The notes under the pieces: model-generated
Database searches by the model: none
The model's input: the letters and a program-made list of their open reading frames with translations, nothing else
What the model was told of the DNA's origin: nothing
Made by a program: the position numbers and the translations under genes
NCBI GenBank assembly: GCA_025929185.1
Contig: JAICMO010000008.1
Location: forward strand, 1 to 41,312
DNA length: 41,312 nucleotides
Source of the DNA: Pseudolabrys sp.
Lineage (GTDB): Bacteria > Pseudomonadota > Alphaproteobacteria > Rhizobiales > Xanthobacteraceae
Reading direction: 5' to 3'
Shown here: positions 8,755-17,193 of the stretch, in pieces
Layout: every line of letters begins with the position of its first letter
Numbering within the stretch: position 1 is the stretch's first letter

Positions 8755-9591
8755 TTACGCAAAATCGCGCTGACGATCGCGCGCAAGCTCGATCAAGGCT
8801 TTATGGCGCGCGCGACCCGCTACGATAAGCGACTCGTGCACGACATGCGGTCGATTGTAGCGCAACGACTGCCCCGCGAAATCGGTCATCGCGCCGCCTG
8901 CTTCGTGCACGATTAGATCGGCCGCCGCAAGGTCCCAATCGTGACTTCCACGCGAGGCAAAGGCGGCATCGAGCGTGCCGTGGGCGACCCGTGCGAAGCG
9001 AAGGGCCAATGAAAAGACCTTCGGTTGAGATTGGATGCGCGGATTGAGGGACTGGAAGTGCTTCAAGTACCGTTGCGGCCCTGCGAGCAGAGCCCCATCG
9101 AGCGTGGCTCCGGTAGACGCGTGGATCGGCGCACCGTTCAGCGTGGCGCCTTCCCCCTTTGCGGCAAGGAACATTTCGTCGGTTACCGGCGCAAAAAGCG
9201 CCGCGAGGGAGGGCCTGCCGTCCTCGACCAGCGCAACGGCGATCGTCCAGTCCGCGCGGCCGAGGATATAAGCGCGAGTGCCGTCGATCGGGTCGACGAC
9301 CCAAATGGCCGCCGTTGCACGATCCGGCGGATGGTCTTCGCTTTCTTCGGATAGCCAACCGGCTTCCGGGACCAAGCCCGGCAGCCGGGCCTGCAAAAAA
9401 TCGTTCACGGCGATGTCGCCTTCGCTCACCGGCGATTCGTCGTGGCCCTTTGTCCAGCGCTTGAGCGGACCGCGCGCGGTAATGCGCGCCAACTCGCCGG
9501 CCTCGCGCACGACCGATTCCAGCCGCTCGCGTAGTGCGGCGCGATCACTGGCCGGCAACGGTGAGGCCCTCCAGCCGAACAGTGGGCGCAT
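8755..9591 (-). CDS. Inositol monophosphatase-family phosphatase (CysQ/SuhB-like)
   Basis: The 278-residue protein has the two metal-binding motifs of the lithium-sensitive phosphatase superfamily: EE at 82-83 followed by WVVDPIDGTRAYILG (D100, D103), and DWDLAAADLIVHEAGG (about 218-233). In the family these bind Mg2+ to hydrolyse inositol phosphate or 3'-phosphoadenosine 5'-phosphate. The sequence SPVSEGDIAVNDFL fits the CysQ side better than SuhB, but I cannot settle the substrate. The ATG at 9591 overlaps the end of pmbA by 47 bases; the first 20 residues are not conserved in pattern, so a later non-ATG start is possible. It is the second gene of the six-gene operon. Confidence 0.88.
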   Translation of the reverse strand: MRPLFGWRASPLPASDRAALRERLESVVREAGELARITARGPLKRWTKGHDESPVSEGDIAVNDFLQARLPGLVPEAGWLSEESEDHPPDRATAAIWVVDPIDGTRAYILGRADWTIAVALVEDGRPSLAALFAPVTDEMFLAAKGEGATLNGAPIHASTGATLDGALLAGPQRYLKHFQSLNPRIQSQPKVFSLALRFARVAHGTLDAAFASRGSHDWDLAAADLIVHEAGGAMTDFAGQSLRYNRPHVVHESLIVAGRARHKALIELARDRQRDFA

Positions 9592-10909
9592 TGACGCCGT
9601 AGCGGAACTTCAGATCGTTGGCGGGGGTGAGGCTGCGAAACATGTCGAGCAGGTGTCCGGCAATCGTCACTTCGCTCACCGCGTAGGTGCGCCGGCCGTT
9701 CTCGATCCAGAAGCCGGAGGCGCCTCGGCTGTAATCGCCGGTCACCATGTTGACGCCCATGCCGATCAGGTCGGTGACGTAGAAACCGTCCGCGATGTCA
9801 GAGATGAGTTCTTCCGGCGTTTGCCGGCCCGGCTCGAGATGCAAGTTGGTCGGACCGGGCGAGGGCGCCGACGAGACGCCGCGGTGCGCATGGCCTGTCG
9901 TCGCGAGATCGAGCTCGCGCGCGGTCGCGCAATCGAGCAGCCACGAGCGCAGAAACCCATTTTCGACGAGGGCGAGGCGGCGCGCGCCAATTCCCTCGCC
10001 ATCGAACGGCCGCGAGCGCTGCCCGCGTTTGCGCAAGGGATCGTCGATGATACTGATGCCATCCCCAAACAACTTCTCGCCCATCTTCTCCATGAGAAAG
10101 CTTGTCTGGCGCGCGATTGCTGCGCCGTTCGCCGCGCTCGCAAGATGCGAGACCAGCGAACCGGCAACGCGCGGATCGAACACCACGGGCACCTTGCGTG
10201 TCGAAACTTTGCGCGGATTGAGCCTCTCCACGGCGCGCTCGCCGGCGGTGCGGCCGATTTTTTCCGGGCTCTCGAGATCGGAAAGATGCAGCGCGGACGA
10301 AAAATCGTAGTCGCGCTCCATGCCCGTACCTTCGCCGGCGATTGCCGTCATCGAGATGCCGTGACGCGAAGCAAGATAAGCGCCGCGAAATCCGTGGCTG
10401 GTAACCAGGACCATGCCGCCGATTCCGGCTGAGGCGGAAGCGCCGCCTGACTTGGTGACACCTTTGACGGCCAACCCGGCCTGTTCGGCCGTCCGCGCCA
10501 TTGATTCCATTTGCGCAACCGCCGGCATGTCGGCATCGAGCAGATCGAGATCGGGAAAATCGCGCGCTAACTGATCGACTTCGGCGAGGCCGGCGAACTT
10601 GTCCTCCGGCGCCGCGCGCGCCATGGCCACCGCGCGTTCGGCCAGGGCCTTGCTTCCATCGGAGGATAGATCGTTCGTCGAAACGACCGCCTGGCGGTGG
10701 CCGACGAGAACGCGCAGGCCGAGATCGTCACCCTCCGCGCGCTCGGATTCTTCAACGGCGCCGTCGCGCACTTCGATGGAAAGCGACATGCCGCGGACCG
10801 CCACGGCGTCGGCAGCGTCGGCGCCGGCCTTGCGGGCGGCCGCCACCAATCGCTGCGCGCGATCGGCGAGGGCAGATTGATCGAACAGAGGCGAGGAAGG
10901 AGCGCGCAT
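9545..10909 (-). CDS. pmbA: TldD/PmbA family protein (TldE)
   Basis: PmbA (TldE) forms a complex with TldD, a zinc protease that trims leader peptides and unfolded peptides in the cytoplasm; the PmbA subunit itself lacks the HExxH zinc site, and none is seen here. The 453-residue protein has the typical N-domain (AVRGMSLSIEVRDGAVEESERAEGDDLGLRVLVGHRQAVVSTNDLS). The conserved C-domain includes RGVSSAPSPGPTNLHLEPG, the GVNMVTGDYSRGASGFWIENG block and the closing MFRSLTPANDLKFRYGVNAPTVRLEGL. Starting at the ATG at 10909 gives family length. The frame is open to 10996, but the extra part is not family-like. It is the first gene of the lipid A operon; tldD is not in the window. Confidence 0.94.
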   Translation of the reverse strand: MRAPSSPLFDQSALADRAQRLVAAARKAGADAADAVAVRGMSLSIEVRDGAVEESERAEGDDLGLRVLVGHRQAVVSTNDLSSDGSKALAERAVAMARAAPEDKFAGLAEVDQLARDFPDLDLLDADMPAVAQMESMARTAEQAGLAVKGVTKSGGASASAGIGGMVLVTSHGFRGAYLASRHGISMTAIAGEGTGMERDYDFSSALHLSDLESPEKIGRTAGERAVERLNPRKVSTRKVPVVFDPRVAGSLVSHLASAANGAAIARQTSFLMEKMGEKLFGDGISIIDDPLRKRGQRSRPFDGEGIGARRLALVENGFLRSWLLDCATARELDLATTGHAHRGVSSAPSPGPTNLHLEPGRQTPEELISDIADGFYVTDLIGMGVNMVTGDYSRGASGFWIENGRRTYAVSEVTIAGHLLDMFRSLTPANDLKFRYGVNAPTVRLEGLTVAGQ

Positions 10910-10990
10910 GGTGAAAGAGCCCTCAAATGACGCGTTTGCGCGCAATGTGCAACCGCGGATCTCACAATTTGCGTCACCGTGGAAATATCT

Positions 10991-11025
10991 CGTCAATCAT
11001 GGATTTCAAGCTTGCGTCAATCATG
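10991..11025. repeat. Two direct copies of CGTCAATCATG
   Basis: The 11-mer CGTCAATCATG occurs at 10991-11001 and 11015-11025, 24 bases apart (start to start), in the gap between pmbA and the divergent DUF6101 gene. This could be a regulator site on one helix face. No matching regulator is known, and chance is possible. Confidence 0.3.
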
Positions 11026-11142
11026 CGACGCGAACGGCCGCGCCGCAGAAACGGTTAACCGAGAACCTTAAGCGGATTCCGGCGCAATTCTGCCAAGCTC
11101 TCACGCGTCGACCGGGCGCAATAAGTCCGGCGCGGGAGAGTT

Positions 11143-11727
11143 TTGAGGCGTCAAATGCGAAGTGGCGGAATGCCCGCCGGGTCGAGCCGCGTCCTGCGGC
11201 TCGACCCGTTTGCCTTGCCGGTGCAATTCGCGGCGAACGATCCGGCGGCGGACGAGCGCATTCGGCACGTCGAACTGCATCGCGAACGCGTGGTGCTGCG
11301 GCGCGCCGTGCGCGGCATGTTGATGGCGCTCAACATGCCGATTTCCGCCTTCACCGGCGTCGCTATCCGCATGATCCCGCGTGAGGGCGCCAGCGACGCC
11401 GCGATCGCCGTCATCCTCGAACATCAAGACCCTTCTCTCGCCGTGCCGCTGCACGTCGCGACCGAAACCGACGAAGTCATGGCGCAGTGGCATGCATGGG
11501 GAAATGTGCTGGGCTTGCCGCTGCTGGTTACGGCGGCCGACGGCGAATTGTGCGAGCCGTTTGTGCGGCTCGGCCGCTTGCGCGTCGAACGTCCGCGCCC
11601 GCGCCGGCGCCGGCGGACTGCGCTCAAGTTCCGCCGTCCGTCGATTTCGATGCGCCGTGCGCCCGGAAAGATTACGGCTGTAACGCCCGTCCACCGCGGC
11701 GAACGCGAAATCATCGCGCGCAACTAA
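11143..11727 (+). CDS. DUF6101 family protein
   Basis: A 194-residue protein with no signal peptide or membrane segment. It reads GGMPAGSSRVLRLDPFALPVQF, then HVELHRERVVLRRAVRGM, and ends in a very basic tail (RPRPRRRRRTALKFRRPSISMRR) and REREIIARN. I recognise this as the DUF6101 family of Bradyrhizobium relatives, function unknown. The basic tail suggests nucleic-acid or membrane-surface contact, which is inference. The start is uncertain: TTG at 11143 follows GGGAGAG and gives the family-like RRQ N-terminus, while ATG at 11155 follows GAGG. It converges on the binding-protein gene, separated by a shared hairpin. Confidence 0.8.
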   Translation: MRRQMRSGGMPAGSSRVLRLDPFALPVQFAANDPAADERIRHVELHRERVVLRRAVRGMLMALNMPISAFTGVAIRMIPREGASDAAIAVILEHQDPSLAVPLHVATETDEVMAQWHAWGNVLGLPLLVTAADGELCEPFVRLGRLRVERPRPRRRRRTALKFRRPSISMRRAPGKITAVTPVHRGEREIIARN

Positions 11728-11754
11728 GTCCGCTCCCTTGTCGCTTAAATGAAA

Positions 11755-11777
11755 AGCCGCGCCGAAAGGGCGCGGCT
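11755..11777 (-). terminator. Intrinsic terminator between convergent genes
   Basis: AGCCGCGCC and GGCGCGGCT form a perfect 9-base stem with a 5-base loop. On the minus strand it is followed by TTTTCATTTAAG, so it should end the binding-protein transcript; the plus-strand side lacks a clear T run but the hairpin may also act on the DUF6101 transcript. Confidence 0.8.
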
Positions 11778-11797
11778 CCATTCGTGTCCGTCAATCG

Positions 11798-13042
11798 CTA
11801 CTTCCGCCAGCCCTTCATCGGCAGCTCGATTTTCGCGACCGCCCGGTCTTCCGGCCAGACGGAGACGTATTCCTTTCCGCGCAGCTGGATCAGGTAGGTT
11901 GAAGACAGAATGTTCTGCCCGGTGTTGTCGAATTTGACGCCGTTGTAACCGATCATCAATTGATCCTTCTTCAGATCGGTCGCCTTCAGCGCAGCCTGAA
12001 TTTTCGCGGGATCGGTCGAGCCCGCGCGGTTGATGGCGTCGGCCAGCACGAAGAAGGCCTGCATCCACCGCGCGCTGGTGTCGTCCAGGTCGCGGTGCGT
12101 CTTTGCCTTGAACATCTCGTTGACGATGTAGCTGTTGGTGCCGGGCTTGCCGGGCGCAAACGCGCTGCGGTCGATCACGCCCTGCGCGAGCGCGCCTGCA
12201 TTGGGAATGAACGCCGGGTCGGAAAAGCCGGAATCGTCGCCGATGATGATCGGCGGCAGGTAGTCCAGATTCTTCATCGTCTTCATGTAAAGGATGGCAT
12301 CGGCGGTGTAGCTCACGAAAATGACCGCGTCCGGTTTTGCGGTCTTGAGCTGCAACACCTGCGCGGTCACGTCCGAGCTGTTCGCATTGTACGGAATCCG
12401 CGCAGCGACTTTGATGTTCGCTTTCTTCGCGGCGTCGACAATGCTCGCGGCGACCGAGGTGCCGTAATCGGTGTTTTCGTTCACGACCGCGATGCTGTCG
12501 ATCTTGTGGCCCGCCTTTTTCATGTCGTTGAGAAATTCTGTGTAGGTCCTGGCGAAGTCGGGTGCGATCGGCGTGACCCGAAACGTCCACTTGAACCCGC
12601 GGCCGGTGATGTTCGCCGCGACCGAATCCGCCACCACGAACGGAATGCCCTGCCGCTCGGCGACGGCGGTCGCAACCAGCGACACCGAGGACTGATACGA
12701 GCCGAGCATCGCCGCGACGTGATCCTGCGTGATCAGGCGCAGCGTCTGTTGCTGGCCGACCTGCGGATTGCCTTGGTGATCCGCCTCATCGAGCACGATC
12801 TTCGCGCCGCCGAGATTGGGCAGCCCTGCGGTCGCGCCGAGCGGAAGATTTTTCAGCTCCGGATATTTGCCGTTGACGATCTCGGCGCCGAGATCGACGG
12901 CGGCCTTGGCCGATTGGCCGGCGCCGGCGGCATTGCCGGTGAGCGGATAGATGACGCCGATCTTCACGTCCGCGGCGCCGGCGGGCGCGATCATGGCGGA
13001 CGCGAGAAGCGCGGCGGCCGCAAGGCCGAGAATTCTTGTCAT
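11798..13042 (-). CDS. Branched-chain amino acid-type ABC transporter substrate-binding protein
   Basis: A 414-residue periplasmic binding protein. It has a signal peptide (MTRILGLAAAALLASAMIAPAGA) and then ADVKIGVIYPLTGNAAGAGQSAKAAVDLGAEIVNG, the Peripla_BP_6/LivK fold start. Internal family stretches include LRLITQDHVAAMLGSYQSSVSLVATAVAE and IPFVVADSVAANITGRG. The ATG at 13042 has GGGAGG upstream; sequence before it is not protein-like although the frame is open to 13273. No permease or ATPase genes are adjacent, so this is an orphan binding protein as seen here. The ligand may be an amino acid, amide or aromatic acid and cannot be told from sequence. A strong terminator follows. Confidence 0.92.
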   Translation of the reverse strand: MTRILGLAAAALLASAMIAPAGAADVKIGVIYPLTGNAAGAGQSAKAAVDLGAEIVNGKYPELKNLPLGATAGLPNLGGAKIVLDEADHQGNPQVGQQQTLRLITQDHVAAMLGSYQSSVSLVATAVAERQGIPFVVADSVAANITGRGFKWTFRVTPIAPDFARTYTEFLNDMKKAGHKIDSIAVVNENTDYGTSVAASIVDAAKKANIKVAARIPYNANSSDVTAQVLQLKTAKPDAVIFVSYTADAILYMKTMKNLDYLPPIIIGDDSGFSDPAFIPNAGALAQGVIDRSAFAPGKPGTNSYIVNEMFKAKTHRDLDDTSARWMQAFFVLADAINRAGSTDPAKIQAALKATDLKKDQLMIGYNGVKFDNTGQNILSSTYLIQLRGKEYVSVWPEDRAVAKIELPMKGWRK

Positions 13043-13190
13043 GCGAGCCTCCCTGGTCTGGGGGGCGTTGAATGGCCCCTCTGACAGGGACTTTACGCCG
13101 CCGTCCGCGCCGTTGTCAGCGGGCCGCTGGCGCCAAATCATTTTCCGGCCACTCGCTGTGCAATGGTCGTCCCAACGAAGACCGCGCGAG

Positions 13191-13829
13191 CTATTTTCGA
13201 TAAGCGGCCAGGAAGGCACGGACGGCCATGCCGACGACATGGTCGACGCGCTCGGGTGTCGGCGGTGGCGCAAAATTGAACAGCATCGGCTTTAAAATGG
13301 TGGCGTGGCAGCTTTCAATGAATTGCGCCGCCGCAACCTCGGAATCTTCGATCGTCAGTATCCCGGCCTCGACCTGCGCGCGCAGATAGGCGGCAAGCTT
13401 GGCGATGCCAACCGCAGGACCGGTCTCGTAAACCTTTCGGCCGAGATCCGGCATGCGCTCGGCAACCGCGATTACAGTTCGAAACGAGGAGAGGCGACCC
13501 GAATCGGCAATCGCGCGCACGAAGGCTTTGCCGTGCCGCAGCAGCACGCTATCGACATCATGGTCCCCGAGGTCGAAGTCGAACACGCCTTCGGCCTGCA
13601 TCGCGCATTCCCCGCGCACGATCGCGGCGAACAGCTCATCCTTGTCCTTGAAATAGACGTACAGGGTGCCTTTGGACACGCCGGCGGCCTTCGCAATGTC
13701 GCCCATGCTGGCGGCATCAAAGCCGCGCGAAAGGAACACCGAGCGCGCGCCGTCGATGATTTGGCGGCGCTTGGCGCTGTCCTCGGCCTCTGTCGGGCCC
13801 GGTGGAACCAGTTCGGCTAATTCAGACAT
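13191..13829 (-). CDS. TetR-family transcriptional repressor of the adjacent efflux genes
   Basis: A 212-residue regulator with an N-terminal TetR DNA-binding domain (about residues 20-70). It reads RQIIDGARSVFLSRGFDAASM, then the recognition helix-turn-helix GDIAKAAGVSKGTLYVYFKDKDELF. The C-terminal ligand domain resembles the AefR/TetR_C_33 type (AIADSGRLSSFRTVIAVAERMPDL). It is transcribed away from the EmrA-like gene, with 171 bases between starts that contain two to three copies of a palindrome beginning TGACCGAAC. By the usual arrangement it represses both itself and the pump until a substrate of the pump binds. The inducer is unknown. Confidence 0.93.
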   Translation of the reverse strand: MSELAELVPPGPTEAEDSAKRRQIIDGARSVFLSRGFDAASMGDIAKAAGVSKGTLYVYFKDKDELFAAIVRGECAMQAEGVFDFDLGDHDVDSVLLRHGKAFVRAIADSGRLSSFRTVIAVAERMPDLGRKVYETGPAVGIAKLAAYLRAQVEAGILTIEDSEVAAAQFIESCHATILKPMLFNFAPPPTPERVDHVVGMAVRAFLAAYRK

Positions 13830-13896
13830 AGCGGACGCTCCTCTCGATGCCTCCGGAACCTCGTAAGGCCTCCCCCGGCCTTACACTTTGGACTAA

Positions 13897-13915
13897 TGAC
13901 CGAACCGTTCGGTCA
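13897..13915. promoter_or_regulatory. Predicted TetR operator 1 (perfect palindrome)
   Basis: TGACCGAACCGTTCGGTCA is a perfect inverted repeat of 9 bases each side of one central base, in the divergent gap, 68 bases before the tetR start. A TetR dimer typically binds such a site. Confidence 0.8.
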
Positions 13916-13941
13916 AAAAACGATTGACTCCGTCATAGGCG

Positions 13942-13970
13942 AATATATTTTGACCGAACCGTTTGGTCAA
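13942..13970 (-). promoter_or_regulatory. Candidate tetR promoter overlapping operator 2
   Basis: On the minus strand TTGACC (13970-13965) and TATATT (13947-13942) are separated by exactly 17 bases, a good sigma-70-type promoter. The second operator lies in the spacer and -35, so binding would block RNA polymerase and give autorepression. Confidence 0.6.
13951..13969. promoter_or_regulatory. Predicted TetR operator 2, with a third partial site beside it
   Basis: TGACCGAACCGTTTGGTCA differs from operator 1 by one base and is centred 54 bases from it. Directly next to it, 13971-13985 reads TGACCGATCGGTTCG, a partial third copy that approaches the EmrA start at 14001. The three sites would cover promoters in both directions. 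Confidence 0.75.
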
Positions 13971-14000
13971 TGACCGATCGGTTCGATTCGGAGTTACCCT

Positions 14001-15353
14001 ATGCAATTAGAAAGCGCTGCAAAAGAAGAAATTTCCTCGACCGGCACGCGGCTGGTTGGCGCACGAGGCGCTATGGCCGCTCAGCGGGTCAGGGCGATCC
14101 ATCTCGCCGCGGTCACAGAACGCCGCGACGACGAAGCGAATGGTCCTGCCGCGGAAGCAACACCGCAGTTCGCGCCAGCCGAGAATGAGCCCGCAGCGCG
14201 CCAGGCGAACCGGCCGGCGTCCGACGTCGTCCCCGCCGAAGCGAAGACCGCGCCCCGGCGCAGTCGGCGCAAACTGGCGCTGATCGGGGCGGGGGCTGTG
14301 ATCGCCGTCGCCGCCGGCGGCTGGTTCGGTTACGACTACGTGACCGTGGGCCGCTATCTGGTGACAACCAACGACGCCTATGTGCGCACGGATGCGACCA
14401 CGCTTGCCGCCAAGGTCGCCGGCTATGTCTCGGCGATCGGCGTTGCCGACAACACGTTCGTCCATGCCGGGCAGGTGATCGCGCGGATCGATGACGGCGA
14501 CTATCGGCTCGCCGTCGCCTCGGCGCGCGACAAGGTGCAGACGCAACAGGCGGCCGTCGATCGCATCGGCAAGCAAATTCCGGCGCAGCAGGCTGCGGTC
14601 GAGCAGGCGCGGGCGCAACTCGCCTCCGCCCAAGCCTCCGCAACGCGTTGGCAATCGGAGTTCGAGCGCCAGCAGGCGCTCGCCGGAAAGGAATTTGCCA
14701 GCCAGCAGACACTCGAGCAGACGCGGGCGAGCCGCGACCAGGCGCTTGCTGGCGTAAAGAGCGCCGAAGCTGCCATCGACGCCGCCGCTGCCAACGTCGA
14801 CGTTCTCAAGGCGCAGCAGCAGGAGGCGTTGCAGCAGTTACAGGAGCTCAAGACCGCGCTTGCGAAGGCCGAGCGCGACCTGTCCTTTACGTTGATCCGC
14901 GCGCCGATCGACGGGGTGCTCGGCAACCGTGCCATGCAGGTCGGCGACTACGTGCAGCCGGGCACGCGGCTCGCCAGCCTCGTTCCGCTCGACGAAGTCT
15001 ACATCGATGCCAATTTCAAGGAGACGCAACTCGCGCGCGTGCGCGCCGGTCAGCCGGTCAACGTGAGTGTCGATGCATTGCCGGGCAAGGAGATCGAGGG
15101 TGAAGTCGCCAGCATCTCGCCAGCCTCCGGCGCGGTATTTTCGCTGCTGCCGCCCGACAACGCGACCGGCAACTTCACCAAGATCGTGCAGCGTCTGCCG
15201 GTGCGCATCCAGTTGCCGCCGGACGTGACCGTTCGCCGCGTGCTGCGGCCGGGCATGTCGGTCGTGGTCAGCGTGAATACCAAGCCGCAGGCGTCGGTTG
15301 CAGATCGCGACTCGCGGCTCGCGCAAGACACCAATCGCCCATTCCGCTGGTGA
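14001..15353 (+). CDS. HlyD/EmrA-type membrane fusion protein
   Basis: A 450-residue periplasmic adaptor of an efflux pump. It has a long cytoplasmic N-terminus rich in Ala, Pro and Glu (about 1-90), one membrane segment (KLALIGAGAVIAVAAGGWFGYDYV, about 93-115) and TTNDAYVRTDATTLAAKVAGYV, the biotinyl-lipoyl half typical of EmrA. A long coiled coil (about 170-290, many Gln/Ala) precedes LSFTLIRAPIDGVLGNRAMQVGDYVQPG. The beta-barrel part contains IDANFKETQLARVRAGQPV. It is followed after 6 bases by the MFS partner, so the two are one operon. In the family it links the inner-membrane transporter to an outer-membrane channel, which is not encoded here. Confidence 0.94.
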   Translation: MQLESAAKEEISSTGTRLVGARGAMAAQRVRAIHLAAVTERRDDEANGPAAEATPQFAPAENEPAARQANRPASDVVPAEAKTAPRRSRRKLALIGAGAVIAVAAGGWFGYDYVTVGRYLVTTNDAYVRTDATTLAAKVAGYVSAIGVADNTFVHAGQVIARIDDGDYRLAVASARDKVQTQQAAVDRIGKQIPAQQAAVEQARAQLASAQASATRWQSEFERQQALAGKEFASQQTLEQTRASRDQALAGVKSAEAAIDAAAANVDVLKAQQQEALQQLQELKTALAKAERDLSFTLIRAPIDGVLGNRAMQVGDYVQPGTRLASLVPLDEVYIDANFKETQLARVRAGQPVNVSVDALPGKEIEGEVASISPASGAVFSLLPPDNATGNFTKIVQRLPVRIQLPPDVTVRRVLRPGMSVVVSVNTKPQASVADRDSRLAQDTNRPFRW

Positions 15354-15359
15354 TCGGCC

Positions 15360-16961
15360 ATGAGTTCGGCCACCACCATGGACGCGCTTCCGGTTGCCGC
15401 CCGGTCCCCGACGGGTGGCGCCGGAGGCGCGGATCAACTGACGCCCCGCCGTCTGCTCGCCTTCGTGGCGATGTGCTTCGGCATGTTCATGGCGTTTCTC
15501 GACATCCAGATCGTGTCCGCCTCGCTCGCAGAAATTCAGGCCGGACTTTCCGCCTCGGCCGATGAAATTCCGTGGGTACAGACCGCGTATCTGGTCGCGG
15601 AGGTCGTCGCCATACCTCTCTCGGGCTTCCTTTCGCGCGCGCTCGGCACGAAAGTCCTGTTCACCGTTTCAGCGGCCGGCTTTACCTTCGCCAGCCTCAT
15701 GTGCGGCCTGAGCTCGTCGATCCACACGATGATGGTGTGGCGCGCGCTGCAAGGCTTCATCGGCGGCGGCATGGTGCCGACCGTCTTTGCCTCCGCCTAT
15801 CTGATTTTTCCGGGCCCCCGGCAGAAATACGTCGCGCCTGTGGTGGGTTTGATCGCAACGCTCGCGCCGACAATCGGGCCGACGATCGGCGGTTACGTGA
15901 CAGACGCGCTTTCCTGGCACTGGCTGTTCTTTATCAATATCGTGCCGGGCATCATCGTGACCGCCGCCACGTTCATGCTGGTCGATTTCGACAAGCCCGA
16001 CCACTCGCTGCTCAACAATTTCGACTGGTGGGGTCTCCTGAGCATGGCCGGTTTCCTCGGTTCGCTCGAATACGTGCTGGAGGAGGGGCCGCGCTACGAT
16101 TGGTTCGACGATCGGACGATCACGCTGCTCGCCATTGTAGCGGCGCTGTCGGCAGTCGGTTTCTTCGCGCGCGTGCTGACGGCGCGCGTGCCGATCGTCG
16201 ATTTGCGCGCGTTTCTCAACCGCAATTTCGCCCTCGGCAGCCTATTCTCGTTCGTGCTTGGCATCGGACTCTACGGACTGACCTACATCTATCCCGTCTA
16301 TCTCGCGCAAATTCGCGGCTACGATTCGCTGATGATCGGCCGGACCTTGTTCGTCTCGGGACTGACGATGTTCATATGCGCGCCGATTGCCGGACAGCTC
16401 AGCCAGCGCCTCGATCCGCGGTACCTGCTGATGAGCGGCTTCGTGCTGTTCGCCATCGGCACCTGGCAGATGACGTATGTGACGAGCGACTGGGATTTCT
16501 GGGAGCTGTTATGGCCGCAAATCTTCCGCGGCGTCGGGCTGATGTTTTCGATTGTGCCCGTGACCAACACCGCGCTCGGCACGCTTACGCCGGAGCGCAT
16601 GAAGAATGCGTCAGGCCTTTTCAATCTGATGCGCAATCTGGGCGGCGCGATCGGCCTTGCCGCAATCAACACGGTGATCAACGATCGGATGGACCTGCAT
16701 CTTGCCCGCCTGCACGAGGCGGTGACATGGTCCCGCGGCCCGGCCGTGGAGTCGCTCGCCAATCTCACCGCGCATTTTCAGGGCTCCGATGCACACATGA
16801 TGGCGCTCAAACAGATGATGGCGATGGTGCGCCGGCAGGCGGCGGTGATGAGCTTCGCCGACGTGTTCCTGATGTTGACCGTGTTGTTTTTCGGTCTCGC
16901 CGCGCTCGGCATCATCATGAAGCGGCCGGCGCCGGCGGCCGCCGATGCGGCCGGGCATTAG
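15360..16961 (+). CDS. DHA2-family MFS multidrug transporter (EmrB-like)
   Basis: A 533-residue inner-membrane drug:proton antiporter of the 14-helix DHA2 family. The first helix reads CFGMFMAFLDIQIVSASLAEIQAGL, the EmrB-type motif with an acidic residue in the membrane. Motif C-like GLIATLAPTIGPTIGGYV and SWHWLFFINIVPG follow, and later VPVTNTALGTLTPERMKNASGLFNLMRNLGGAIGLA. It works with the EmrA-like adaptor just upstream and is presumably controlled by the TetR repressor. Substrates are unknown; hydrophobic toxins or uncouplers are typical for this type. The C-terminus is short and Ala/Pro-rich. Confidence 0.95.
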   Translation: MSSATTMDALPVAARSPTGGAGGADQLTPRRLLAFVAMCFGMFMAFLDIQIVSASLAEIQAGLSASADEIPWVQTAYLVAEVVAIPLSGFLSRALGTKVLFTVSAAGFTFASLMCGLSSSIHTMMVWRALQGFIGGGMVPTVFASAYLIFPGPRQKYVAPVVGLIATLAPTIGPTIGGYVTDALSWHWLFFINIVPGIIVTAATFMLVDFDKPDHSLLNNFDWWGLLSMAGFLGSLEYVLEEGPRYDWFDDRTITLLAIVAALSAVGFFARVLTARVPIVDLRAFLNRNFALGSLFSFVLGIGLYGLTYIYPVYLAQIRGYDSLMIGRTLFVSGLTMFICAPIAGQLSQRLDPRYLLMSGFVLFAIGTWQMTYVTSDWDFWELLWPQIFRGVGLMFSIVPVTNTALGTLTPERMKNASGLFNLMRNLGGAIGLAAINTVINDRMDLHLARLHEAVTWSRGPAVESLANLTAHFQGSDAHMMALKQMMAMVRRQAAVMSFADVFLMLTVLFFGLAALGIIMKRPAPAAADAAGH

Positions 16962-17193
16962 CGCTAGAGTCGGTCCGAAATACATCCGCTCGGGCTCATG
17001 CGCGCGAGGTGCTGTGGCGAAATGGACGTCCAATCATGTGGAAAATGACCGCTTATTGTGGAGTAATTTTATGTTTACGTTTTGTTCCGTTCGGGATATT
17101 ATTCGTTAATAGTTAGATGTGCGGAGTGTTACTCCACTGAGTCGAGGCCGATTCGTTCCGCGTATCCGACTCAAAAACAAAAAAGGATGCGCG

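Noticed and set aside
11745-12590. Open frame overlapping the LivK-type binding protein on the same strand
   Set aside because: It is a frame-shifted reading of the binding-protein gene, very rich in Arg, Asp and His, with no known pattern.
11960-13084. 374-residue open frame antisense to the binding-protein gene
   Set aside because: It is the complement of a gene with clear family motifs and signal peptide; its own sequence has no recognisable domain.
13924-13949. Plus-strand promoter TTGACT ... TATATT for the EmrA-like gene
   Set aside because: The spacing is only 14 bases, too short for a normal promoter; the minus-strand reading with 17 bases is better, so the plus-strand promoter is left unassigned.
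16962-17193. Possible attachment site or tRNA at the edge of the AT-richer islet
   Set aside because: No tRNA, integrase or flanking direct repeat was found; the only structure is the short hairpin GGAGT-GTT-ACTCC at 17123-17135.
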